Below, in pieces: positions 1 through 6,451 of a stretch of 9,596 nt of DNA. Location of the stretch: assembly GCA_946479705.1 (NCBI GenBank), contig CAMLHI010000060.1, positions 1 to 9,596 on the forward strand, in the 5' to 3' direction. Made by a program: the position numbers and the translations under genes. Numbering within the stretch: position 1 is the first letter of the stretch; every line of letters begins with the position of its first letter. Below the pieces are notes generated by a model. The model saw only the letters and a list, made by a program, of their open reading frames with translations. It did not search any database and was not told the DNA's origin. The stretch is from an uncultured Oxalobacteraceae bacterium. Lineage in GTDB: Bacteria > Pseudomonadota > Gammaproteobacteria > Burkholderiales > Burkholderiaceae.

Positions 1-233
1 GCATCGGCCAGTTCCGGCACCACATGGGCGTTGGTAATGACCGACAAGCCATCGCCGACCACGAAGCCGGTGCCGGTAAACACGATGGCCGGACTGCGCG
101 TGGCTTGCTGGTTGCCGACCCCGACCACGGCTGGCTTGACGGCGGCCACGGTGCGCGCCAGCTCGGCGGCCCACACCGGCATGCAGACGCACAGCCCCAG
201 CAGTGTTGCAAACGAAGCTTGTGTTTTTTGCAT
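1..233 (-). CDS. Secreted trypsin/HtrA-like serine protease, N-terminal fragment (partial)
   Basis: Reading the minus strand from an ATG at 233 gives 77 complete codons, open to the window edge, so the C-terminal part is missing. The first ~22 residues look like a Sec signal peptide: K3, a hydrophobic core (ATLLGLCVCMPV) and a cleavage site after VWA or VWAA. The mature part continues ELARTVAAVKPAVVGVG and then FTGTGFVVGDGLSVITNAHVV-type sequence. This matches the first strands of trypsin-fold S1C/HtrA-type proteases, with His70 in TNAHV as the likely catalytic histidine. The catalytic Asp and Ser, and any PDZ domain, lie outside the window. It should act in the periplasm. It is transcribed away from the EPS operon and shares the 335-base divergent region with it. 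No good Shine-Dalgarno is visible before the ATG, but no in-frame ATG, GTG or TTG was found in the ~60 bases upstream. The protease fold is fairly secure; the subfamily is not. Confidence 0.8.
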   Translation of the reverse strand, partial: MQKTQASFATLLGLCVCMPVWAAELARTVAAVKPAVVGVGNQQATRSPAIVFTGTGFVVGDGLSVITNAHVVPELAD

Positions 234-330
234 TATCGATAGCGTTTTCTGGCTGACAACCCTACAATAGCGGCCATGCCGATAAGCCTTGGCGTGCGGG
301 GAATGCCAGCGCGTGATTGCAGTTCTACCA

Positions 331-359
331 TTAAAGTGGTCGGCGTAAAGTTGTATAAT
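331..359 (+). promoter_or_regulatory. Predicted sigma70-type promoter of the EPS operon
   Basis: A perfect -10 hexamer TATAAT lies at 354-359. A weak -35-like TTAAAG (3 of 6 matches to TTGACA) lies at 331-336, giving the optimal 17-base spacer. Transcription would start at about 366. It is the only strong -10 element seen on the plus strand in the divergent region. The poor -35 suggests that an activator may help. This is a sequence match only. Confidence 0.5.
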
Positions 360-381
360 ACACACACTATCCGTGTCGGAA

Positions 382-396
382 CCGGGCGGCGCCCGG
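382..396 (+). repeat. GC-rich inverted repeat (leader hairpin)
   Basis: CCGGGC and GCCCGG form a perfect 6-bp stem around a GGC loop, about 16 nt after the predicted transcription start. No U-run follows, so it is not a typical intrinsic terminator. It could stabilise the 5' end of the leader RNA, take part in attenuation, or simply reflect high local GC. Confidence 0.45.
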
Positions 397-466
397 CCTT
401 ACCCCATTCTACCGTGTTGTTTCCTGCCAATCCCTTCATCCCACCTTTTCCTCGCTTTTCCAAAAT

Positions 467-480
467 GCAATTGCAATTGC
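467..480. promoter_or_regulatory. 14-base palindrome GCAATTGCAATTGC, possible operator
   Basis: The 14 bases GCAATTGCAATTGC equal their own reverse complement and contain two overlapping GCAATTGC units. They sit in an AT-richer part of the leader, about 90 bases before the first start codon and about 100 bases after the predicted transcription start. A perfect AT-centred palindrome in a divergent promoter region is typical of a dimeric regulator site, but I cannot name the regulator. If the promoter at 331-359 is real, the site is downstream of it and would act as a roadblock or serve another, unseen promoter. Confidence 0.4.
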
Positions 481-525
481 TCTCAGCACAAGCGATGATA
501 GGTGCAGATTTCATTTCGATGGACG

Positions 526-539
526 GGGCGCGCGCGCCC
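526..539. repeat. 14-base GC palindrome just upstream of the first gene's start
   Basis: GGGCGCGCGCGCCC is a perfect palindrome ending 29 bases before the ATG at 569. In RNA it can fold as a GGGCG/CGCCC stem with a four-base loop. It stops short of the weak ribosome binding region (about 554-560), so it could affect ribosome access. Alternating GC of this kind can also arise by chance in GC-rich DNA. Confidence 0.4.
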
Positions 540-568
540 TCACTGAACAACATGGCGAGAACGATCCG

Positions 569-2113
569 ATGGCCGAATTAACAACCCTCATTATCAGCTT
601 CCTCAAAGCGCTCGGCAAATACCGCTGGTATGCCGTGGTGGTCTCGTGGACCGTTGCCCTGATCGGCTGGGCGGTCGTGTATGCGCTGCCCAACGATTAC
701 CAGGCGTCGGCGCGGGTGTACGTCGATACCCAGAGCCTGCTCAAGCCCATCATGGCCGGCATGACCACCCTGCCCAATATCGAACAGCAGGTCGCCTTCA
801 TGCGGCGCAGCCTGATCAGCCGGCCCAATATCGAGCGCGTCATGCGCATGGTGGACCTGGACGTGCGCAGCGGCACGGTCAAGGAACACGAAACCAAGGT
901 CGACGAGATGATCGCCGCCATCAAGATCCTCGGCACCGAGCGCGACGACATCTATACCATCACCTACAACAATCCCGACCCCAAGCTGGGCAAGGATGTG
1001 GTGCAGTCGCTATTGACCCTGTTCGTCGAAGGCAGCGTGGGCGGCAAGAAGGGCGACTCGGAAAAAGCGGTCCAGTTCATCGACGAGCAGATCAAGTCTT
1101 ACGAGGACAAGCTGAGCGCGGCGGAAAACGCACTCAAGGACTTTAAGCTCAAGAACATGTCCATGCTGCCGCGCGCCGGCGCCGATTACACCGGTAAATT
1201 GAGCGACGCCACCGACCAGCTGAACCAGGCGCGCCTGGAACTGGCCGAGGCCGAGCAAGCCCGCAACGCCATCCGCCGCCAGATGGGCTTATCCACCGAG
1301 GCCGGTACCGCCAGCACCAAGCCGGTCGACTTGCCGGCCGTGGTCGACCCCGACCTGGAAGCGCGTCTGCAGGCGGTCAACAAGAACCTCGACCAGTTGC
1401 GCATGCAATTTACCGAAGCCCATCCCGACATCGTGGCCGCCAAGCGCCTGCAGGCCCAGCTGGAAGAAAAGCGCCGCGAAGCGATCCGCAACTACAAGCC
1501 CAGCGCCGATCCGGGCGCCGGCTACAGCCCGATGCTGCAACAGATGAGCGTAGCGCTGTCGACCGCCGAGGCGCACGTGGCCTCGCTGCGCACGCGCGTG
1601 AGCGAATTTGCCGCGCGCGCGGCGCGCGTGCAGTCGCAAAGCGCGGCCGCGCCGGACGTGGAAGCCCAGCTGGCCCAGCTCAACCGCGACTACGCGGTCA
1701 ACAATGCCAACTACCAAAAGCTGGTCGAGCGGCGCGAATCGGCCAAGCTGTCGGGCGACCTGTCCTCGACCACCGACATGATGAGTTTCCGGGTGATCGA
1801 TCCGCCGATCGCGCCGACCAAGCCGGTCGGCCCCAAGCGTCCGCTGCTGATGTCGGCCGTGTTCGGCGTGGCGCTGGCGGCCGGCCTGGGGGTGGCATTG
1901 TTGATGAGCCAAATCCGTCCGACCTTCCTCAGCCAGTCGGCGCTGCGCGAGATCACCAATCTGCCCATCCTGGGCAGCATCGGCATGAACTGGACCGAGG
2001 CGCAACAGGCGCGCCACAAGAAGAAGCGCTATGCGCTGTGGGCCTCCGTGCTCTCGCTCGTCGGCGCCTACGGTGCCGTCATGGGCGCCATTCTGTTTAA
2101 AGCTTCCGCTTAA
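569..2113 (+). CDS. XrtA-system polysaccharide chain-length determinant (Wzz/PCP-like)
   Basis: This 514-residue inner-membrane polysaccharide co-polymerase resembles the PEP-CTERM-locus chain-length family (TIGR03007 type) and would set EPS chain length. The N-terminus (ALGKYRWYAVVVSWTVALIGW) gives a first membrane helix at ~20-40, followed by the Wzz-type YQASARVYVDTQSLL. A long periplasmic part has coiled-coil stretches at ~163-195, 210-237 and 262-308. The proline-rich PPIAPTKPVGPKRP (~412-425) precedes the second helix (~426-447), as in Wzz proteins, and a third helix lies at ~488-510. No kinase domain is fused: the kinase is the next gene, 15 bases on. The start gives the family's usual N-terminus; the only ribosome-binding candidate is a weak GGCGAGA at 554-560. 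It is the first gene of the operon here, whereas a Wza-like export gene commonly precedes it in related loci. Confidence 0.93.
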   Translation: MAELTTLIISFLKALGKYRWYAVVVSWTVALIGWAVVYALPNDYQASARVYVDTQSLLKPIMAGMTTLPNIEQQVAFMRRSLISRPNIERVMRMVDLDVRSGTVKEHETKVDEMIAAIKILGTERDDIYTITYNNPDPKLGKDVVQSLLTLFVEGSVGGKKGDSEKAVQFIDEQIKSYEDKLSAAENALKDFKLKNMSMLPRAGADYTGKLSDATDQLNQARLELAEAEQARNAIRRQMGLSTEAGTASTKPVDLPAVVDPDLEARLQAVNKNLDQLRMQFTEAHPDIVAAKRLQAQLEEKRREAIRNYKPSADPGAGYSPMLQQMSVALSTAEAHVASLRTRVSEFAARAARVQSQSAAAPDVEAQLAQLNRDYAVNNANYQKLVERRESAKLSGDLSSTTDMMSFRVIDPPIAPTKPVGPKRPLLMSAVFGVALAAGLGVALLMSQIRPTFLSQSALREITNLPILGSIGMNWTEAQQARHKKKRYALWASVLSLVGAYGAVMGAILFKASA

Positions 2114-2117
2114 GGTC

Positions 2118-2123
2118 AGGGGA
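2118..2123 (+). promoter_or_regulatory. Ribosome binding site fixing a GTG start
   Basis: AGGGGA lies five bases before the GTG at 2129. This strong Shine-Dalgarno supports the non-ATG start of the autokinase gene over later in-frame ATGs such as codons 11 and 55. Confidence 0.7.
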
Positions 2124-2128
2124 ATATC

Positions 2129-2986
2129 GTGAGCATTATTGAAAAGGCAGCACAGCGGATGGACCAAACGCGCGGCGCCGCCGCGCCCGCGCCCGCGCCC
2201 GCGCCGGCCGAGGCCGCCACCAGCGCCAGTCCGGCGGTCCGCGCCGCCGGCAAGCCGGCCGGCCAGCGCATCGACATCGACCTGGCGCGCATGCGCCAGA
2301 ACGGCATGGTCACCGCCGCCAGCGGCCGCACCCCGCTGCTGGAAGACTTCCGCATCATCAAGCGTCCGCTGCTCAAACGCGCCTTCGCCGAGACGGCGCC
2401 GGGCGACAAGCCGGGCAACCTGATCATGGTGACCAGCTCGCTGCCGGGCGAAGGCAAGACTTACTGCGCCATCAACCTGGCCATGAGCATTGCCATGGAA
2501 CTGGACCACACCGTCCTGCTGATCGACGCCGACGTGGCCCGTCCCTCGGTCATGCGCACGCTCGGCCTGCCGAACCAGCGCGGGCTGATGGACATACTGC
2601 TGGACGAAAAGACCGAACTGAGCGACGTGCTGCTCAAGACCAACGTCGAAACCCTGAGCATCCTGCCGGCCGGCGCGAGCAACCAGCGCGCCACCGAACT
2701 GCTGGCCAGCCAGACCATGACCGCCTTCGTCAACGAGATCGCCCACCGCTACGCCGACCGGATCGTCATTTTCGATTCGCCGCCGCTGCTGCTCACCAGC
2801 GAAGCGCACGTGCTGGCCAGCCACATGGGCCAGATCGTCATGGTGGTCGAGGCCGAAAAAACCACCCAGCACGCGGTCAAGGAAGCCCTGCGCCAGCTCG
2901 ATGGCTGCAGCAACGTTAACCTGATCTACAACAAGACGCGGGAATTTCCGGGGGTTGAAGAAACCTATGGCTACCACTATGAGTGA
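2129..2986 (+). CDS. XrtA-associated tyrosine autokinase (BY-kinase, CpsD/Wzc-domain-like)
   Basis: This 285-residue cytoplasmic P-loop kinase would phosphorylate its own C-terminal tyrosines and work with the preceding chain-length protein in EPS polymerisation. Residues 1-60 are a variable region with an Ala-Pro run (~17-30). LLEDFRIIKRPLL (~70-82) is the usual lead-in. Walker A is SSLPGEGKT (103-111), Walker A' is LLIDADVARPS (130-140) and Walker B is IVIFDSPPLL (212-221). The C-terminus ETYGYHYE carries a short tyrosine cluster (Y280, Y282, Y284). There is no membrane helix, so this is the separate-kinase arrangement of CpsC/CpsD rather than a fused Wzc. The start is GTG with a good Shine-Dalgarno. 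The 3' end, including the tyrosine codons, overlaps the likely start of the next gene, suggesting translational coupling. Confidence 0.93.
   Translation: MSIIEKAAQRMDQTRGAAAPAPAPAPAEAATSASPAVRAAGKPAGQRIDIDLARMRQNGMVTAASGRTPLLEDFRIIKRPLLKRAFAETAPGDKPGNLIMVTSSLPGEGKTYCAINLAMSIAMELDHTVLLIDADVARPSVMRTLGLPNQRGLMDILLDEKTELSDVLLKTNVETLSILPAGASNQRATELLASQTMTAFVNEIAHRYADRIVIFDSPPLLLTSEAHVLASHMGQIVMVVEAEKTTQHAVKEALRQLDGCSNVNLIYNKTREFPGVEETYGYHYE
2183..2205 (+). repeat. GCGCCC hexanucleotide tandem repeat (~3.8 copies) in the autokinase gene
   Basis: Consecutive GCGCCC units encode the Ala-Pro run at residues ~19-26 of the kinase. Because the unit is six bases, gain or loss of a copy keeps the frame and only changes linker length. 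It is probably a flexible, length-variable linker between the N-terminal tail and the kinase domain. Confidence 0.7.
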
Positions 2987-4508
2987 ACGGCCGTTCCGGC
3001 GCGCGCCGATTGGCGCGGCCGTCATCGCCCTGATGGCGAGCGGCGCCAGCCACGCCCAATGGAAGGTCGAGCCCGGTGTCCAGCTGCGTGAACTGTATTC
3101 CGACAACGTGGCCCTGCAGGCCGACACCCGGTCTTCGGGCCAATTCGTCACCGAACTGACCCCGTCGCTGGCGATCCTGCACACCGGCCCGCGCCTGACC
3201 CTGACCAGCAACTTCCACCTGAGCGCCTATGCCTATTCGGGCGAGCGGCCGGCGGGCACCAACCGTAGCCAGCGCCAGGCCCAGGTCGGCGCCCAAGCCA
3301 CCCTGGTGGACGACTTGCTTTACTTCAATGGCCAGGGCATGAGCGGCCAGCGTCCGGTTTCACCGTTCGGCCAGCGCGCCGGCAACGACTATTCCAGCGT
3401 CAACCAGGACCAGGTGAGCACCTATAGTCTGAGTCCCTACCTCCAGCACCGCTTTCATGAGGGGACGAGCGCACTGCTGCGCTTTTCGCGCGACCACGTC
3501 AATATGGCCACCACGGGCGTCGGCAGCAGCGGTTCCGACAATATCCTGTTCAGCCTCGATAGCGATCCCTTGCGCCACAGATTGTCGTGGACGCTCAAGT
3601 ACAACCGGCAGAACGTCAGCGGTGCCCGGGTGCAGGACAGCAGCAACGAGCAGGCAATGGCCACGCTGCGCTACCGCGTCGCCCAGCCGCTTTCCTTGCG
3701 CATCGGCGCCGGCTACGACAAGTACGACTTTGCGCCGCTCGGCGGCACTACCGAAGGCCGTTCCTGGAACGCCGGCTTCAGCTGGACCCCGAGCGCGCGC
3801 ACCTCGCTCGACGCGAGCTACGGGCAGCGCTTTGTCGGGCCGGTAAAATCCCTGCTGGCCGTCCACCGCAGTCGCAACACCGTGTGGAACATCGGTTACG
3901 ACGATACCGTGACGACCTCGCGCGACAACTTCCTGCTGCCGGCCACGGCCAACACCGTCACCATGCTCGACCAGCTGTTCGCCTCCAGGATCGCCGATCC
4001 GGCGCTGCGCCGCCAAGCTGTGGAAGACTATGTACGCCTGACCGGCCTGCCCTCGTCCCTGGCCGACAGCATCAATTACTTCAGCAACCGTTACTATCTG
4101 CAAAAGCACTTGCACGCCTCCCTGGCCTTGAACGGCGCGCATTCCAGTGCCCTGTTGAGCCTATATCGCATGCGCCGCGACGCGCTTTCCACCCGCCAGA
4201 GCGACTCCGTCCTGCTCGGCGGCGCTCCCAGCGCCATCAACGACAACACCGTGCAGCGCGGCGCCAGCCTGACGCTGACCTATCGCCTGTCCGCGCGCAG
4301 CGCCGCGGCGCTCGTCCTCGATGCCTCGCGCAGCGAATCGTTATCGAGCATCTTTGCCACCCACGGCGACATCGGCCGGTTCACGCTCACGCATCTGCTG
4401 TCACGCAATCTGACGGCCTCGCTCGAAGCGCGCCGCACCGCGGGCAGCCTCGGCCACGGCAACTACGTCGAGCATTCGCTGAGCGCGGCGTTGTCCTATC
4501 TGAAATAG
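2967..4508 (+). CDS. PEP-CTERM/XrtA-associated outer-membrane beta-barrel protein (TIGR03016 type)
   Basis: From this ATG the product is 513 residues with a signal peptide: RPFRR, a hydrophobic segment (PIGAAVIALMASG) and cleavage after SHA (~30). The rest alternates polar and hydrophobic residues with many aromatics, typical of a beta-barrel (for example LTLTSNFHLSAYAYS, SLRIGAGYDKYDF, WNAGFSWTPS, LSAALSYLK at the end). A probably helical insertion at ~332-368 (LDQLFASRIADPALRRQAVE and onward, including TGLPSS) is, as I recall it, characteristic of this XrtA-locus family. No function is proven; an outer-membrane role in EPS export or anchoring is inference. The start is uncertain: TTG 2955, ATG 2967 and ATG 2979 are in frame and all overlap the kinase gene. 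I chose 2967 because GAAGAAA lies just upstream. The next gene begins 10 bases after the stop. Confidence 0.85.
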   Translation: MATTMSERPFRRAPIGAAVIALMASGASHAQWKVEPGVQLRELYSDNVALQADTRSSGQFVTELTPSLAILHTGPRLTLTSNFHLSAYAYSGERPAGTNRSQRQAQVGAQATLVDDLLYFNGQGMSGQRPVSPFGQRAGNDYSSVNQDQVSTYSLSPYLQHRFHEGTSALLRFSRDHVNMATTGVGSSGSDNILFSLDSDPLRHRLSWTLKYNRQNVSGARVQDSSNEQAMATLRYRVAQPLSLRIGAGYDKYDFAPLGGTTEGRSWNAGFSWTPSARTSLDASYGQRFVGPVKSLLAVHRSRNTVWNIGYDDTVTTSRDNFLLPATANTVTMLDQLFASRIADPALRRQAVEDYVRLTGLPSSLADSINYFSNRYYLQKHLHASLALNGAHSSALLSLYRMRRDALSTRQSDSVLLGGAPSAINDNTVQRGASLTLTYRLSARSAAALVLDASRSESLSSIFATHGDIGRFTLTHLLSRNLTASLEARRTAGSLGHGNYVEHSLSAALSYLK

Positions 4509-4518
4509 CGGAGTCACC

Positions 4519-5538
4519 ATGTATGAACAATATTACGGGCTCAGCGCCAAGCCCTTCCGCCTGCGACCCGACCCGCACTTCTTTTACGGCAGCAAGGGCC
4601 ACAAGCGCGCCATGGCTTACCTCGAGTATGGCCTGAGCCAGGGCGAAGGCTTCATCGTCGTCACCGGCGAAGTCGGGGCCGGCAAGACCACGCTGGTGCG
4701 CAACCTGTTCAACCACCTGCCGGCCGAACAGATCGTCGCGGCCCACATCGTCAACACCCACCTCGATTCCGACGACACCCTGCGCATGGTGGTGGCGGCC
4801 TTCGGCCTGCCCTACGAAAACGCCAGCAAGGCCGACCTGCTGACCCGCCTCGAACACTTCCTGCGCAGCGCGGATGCCGAAGGCAAGCGCGCCCTGCTGG
4901 TGGTCGACGAAGCCCAGAACCTGACCGCCCGCACGGTGGAAGAACTGCGCATGCTGTCGAACTTCCAGACCGACGACAAATGCCTGCTGCAGACCTTCCT
5001 GGTCGGCCAGCCGGAATTCCGCCAGACCCTGCACAGCCCCACCATGCTGCAGCTGCGCCAGCGCGTCATCGCCAGCTTCCACCTGGGCCCGATGGATGCC
5101 GAGGAAACCCGCGCCTACATCGAGCACCGCCTGCAGACGGTCGGCTGGAACGGCGACCCGGCGTTTTCGGCCGACGCCAGCGCCGCCATCTTCGCCCACA
5201 CCGGCGGCATTCCGCGCAAGGTCAACACCCTGTGCGACCGCCTGCTGCTGATGGGCTTCCTGGAAGAGCTGCACGCCTTCACGGCGGCCGAAGTGCAGAC
5301 CGTCATCAGCGACATCGCCCAGGAATTCGAACTGCCGCCCGGCCAGGAAGCGCCGGCCGCGCTGCCCCAGGTCGAACTGGCCGCGGCCGAAGCGGCCGCA
5401 TCGCCCGCCCATCCGGTGTATCTGGACGAGCGCATGATGCGCCTGGAAAAATCGGTGGTCTCGGTACTGAACATCCTGAAAAAAATCGTCGCCACCCCGG
5501 CCGCCGCGGCCGCGCCGCTCAACCAACCCAACGACTGA
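4519..5538 (+). CDS. XrtA/PEP-CTERM-associated AAA+ ATPase (ExeA/GspA-like)
   Basis: This 339-residue ATPase resembles the PEP-CTERM-locus 'secretion ATPase' family (TIGR03015 type), related to ExeA/GspA of type II secretion. It opens with MYEQYYGLSAKPFRLRPDP, the family's hallmark start. Walker A is GEVGAGKTT (50-58) and Walker B is ALLVVDEAQNL (125-135). A sensor-1-like TFLVGQPEF lies at 159-167, QLRQR (178-182) may supply an arginine finger, and GGIPRKVNTLCDRLLL (229-244) is a sensor-2-like region. An Ala/Pro/Glu-rich linker (~272-298) leads to a predicted amphipathic helix (~301-324), unlike the transmembrane and peptidoglycan-binding tail of GspA. No signal peptide or membrane segment is seen, so it is cytoplasmic or peripheral. 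GGAG at 4510-4513, five bases before the ATG, supports the start. Family assignment is strong; the biochemical role is unknown. Confidence 0.93.
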   Translation: MYEQYYGLSAKPFRLRPDPHFFYGSKGHKRAMAYLEYGLSQGEGFIVVTGEVGAGKTTLVRNLFNHLPAEQIVAAHIVNTHLDSDDTLRMVVAAFGLPYENASKADLLTRLEHFLRSADAEGKRALLVVDEAQNLTARTVEELRMLSNFQTDDKCLLQTFLVGQPEFRQTLHSPTMLQLRQRVIASFHLGPMDAEETRAYIEHRLQTVGWNGDPAFSADASAAIFAHTGGIPRKVNTLCDRLLLMGFLEELHAFTAAEVQTVISDIAQEFELPPGQEAPAALPQVELAAAEAAASPAHPVYLDERMMRLEKSVVSVLNILKKIVATPAAAAAPLNQPND

Positions 5539-5544
5539 CCTGCC

Positions 5545-6423
5545 ATGATGATGCAAGCCCCCCCAGCCCGTCCGCGGGTGCCCGGCGCGCCGATCCGCAA
5601 CGCCATGACGATCGACGTGGAAGACTACTTCCAGGTCTCGGCCTTCGCCCCGCACATCGAGCGCGCCAGCTGGCCCACGCGCGAATGCCGGGTCGAAGCC
5701 AACATCGAACGCATCCTGGCCATCCTGGCCGAAGGGAACGTCAAGGCCACCTTCTTCACCCTCGGCTGGATCGCCGAGCGCTATCCGGACATGGTGCGCC
5801 GCATCGTCGCCGGCGGCCACGAGCTGGCCAGCCACGGCTACGGCCACCTGCGCGCCTCCGACCAGAGCAGGAGCGAATTCGCCGAAGACATCGGCAGCGC
5901 CAAGAAAATCCTCGAAGACATCGGCGGCGTGCCGGTGCTCGGCTACCGCGCGCCCAGCTTCTCGATCGGCCACGCCAACCTGTGGGCGCTCGACACCCTG
6001 CGCGAGCAGGGCTACCGCTACAGCTCCTCGATCTACCCGATCGCGCACGACCACTACGGCATGCCCGACGCGCCCCGTTTCGCCTTCTATCCGCACGGTC
6101 CGGACGGCCTGCTGGAAGTGCCCATCACCACCGTGCAGCTGATGGCGCGCAAGCTGCCGGCCGGCGGCGGCGGCTACTTCCGCCTGCTGCCCTACGCCCT
6201 GTCGCGCTGGATGATGCGGCGCGTAAACAGCGTCGACCGGCAGTCGGCCATCTTTTACTTCCACCCCTGGGAAATCGACCCCGGCCAGCCACGCCCGGAA
6301 GGCACCAGCGCCAAGGCGCGCTTCCGCCACTACGTCAACCTGGACAAGATGGAAGGCCGGATCCGCCAGCTGACCCGCGATTTCGCCTGGGACCGCATGG
6401 ACAATCTGTTCCTGCCCCGTTGA
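5545..6423 (+). CDS. XrtA-system polysaccharide deacetylase (NodB-type, carbohydrate esterase family 4)
   Basis: This 292-residue protein matches the PEP-CTERM-locus deacetylase subfamily (TIGR03006 type) with a DUF3473-like C-terminus. It would remove N- or O-acetyl groups from sugars of the EPS or its precursor. Visible NodB motifs are TIDVEDYF (22-29, with D24 and D27), SHGYGH (96-101; H97 and H101 as metal ligands), GYRAPSFS (133-140) and FYFHPWE (237-243; H240). No signal peptide is present, so it looks cytoplasmic, unlike PgaB or IcaB. The start lies in ATGATGATG only six bases after the ATPase stop, with no clear Shine-Dalgarno. An internal ATG at 5605 (M21, just before the first motif) is a credible alternative, since related proteins often begin close to this motif. 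Residues 4-20 are Pro-rich and may not be translated. Confidence 0.92.
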   Translation: MMMQAPPARPRVPGAPIRNAMTIDVEDYFQVSAFAPHIERASWPTRECRVEANIERILAILAEGNVKATFFTLGWIAERYPDMVRRIVAGGHELASHGYGHLRASDQSRSEFAEDIGSAKKILEDIGGVPVLGYRAPSFSIGHANLWALDTLREQGYRYSSSIYPIAHDHYGMPDAPRFAFYPHGPDGLLEVPITTVQLMARKLPAGGGGYFRLLPYALSRWMMRRVNSVDRQSAIFYFHPWEIDPGQPRPEGTSAKARFRHYVNLDKMEGRIRQLTRDFAWDRMDNLFLPR

Positions 6424-6451
6424 CCCTGACCATCCACCTGACTCCCAAACA

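Larger units (their letters stand above)
234..568. other. Divergent intergenic region / EPS operon leader
   Basis: These 335 bases lie between the minus-strand protease and the plus-strand chain-length gene. They are visibly less GC-rich than the genes around 330-500, and I found no convincing coding sequence. They contain a plus-strand sigma70-like promoter (331-359), a 6-bp-stem GC hairpin (382-396), a 14-base palindrome of alternating GCAATT units (467-480), and a GC-only 14-base palindrome 30 bases before the first start codon (526-539). If transcription starts near 366, the EPS operon has an untranslated leader of about 200 nt, long enough to hold regulatory structure. I checked every GG dinucleotide for GC twelve bases on, the -24/-12 pattern of sigma54 promoters, and found no match, although XrtA loci are often linked to the PrsK/PrsR sigma54 system. 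Confidence 0.6.

Noticed and set aside
232..259. Minus-strand TTGTCA (254-259) and GATAAT (232-237) with a 16-base spacer, resembling a promoter for the protease
   Set aside because: The -10 hexamer overlaps the start codon, so the transcript would begin inside the signal-peptide coding region. It would only make sense if the start were wrong, and a later start loses the signal peptide.
291..306. TGGCGTG followed by GC, resembling a sigma54 -24/-12 promoter
   Set aside because: GG and GC are two bases too far apart, and the TTGC box is missing; no other GG in the region has GC at the required spacing.
382..400. GC hairpin as an intrinsic terminator
   Set aside because: The stem is strong, but only CCTT and C-rich sequence follow; there is no U-run, and no upstream plus-strand gene needs termination.
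233..553. 106-codon minus-strand frame in the intergenic region
   Set aside because: It has no recognisable domain, a different frame from the protease, and covers the promoter and palindromes.
276..581. 101-codon plus-strand frame in the intergenic region
   Set aside because: It spans the predicted promoter and two palindromes, has no family resemblance, and overlaps the first real gene out of frame.
1289..3211. 640-codon open frame on the minus strand
   Set aside because: It lies opposite the chain-length and kinase genes, both with clear family motifs. Its translation is Gly/Arg/Ala/His/Gln-rich low-complexity sequence, as expected from the antisense of GC-rich codons.
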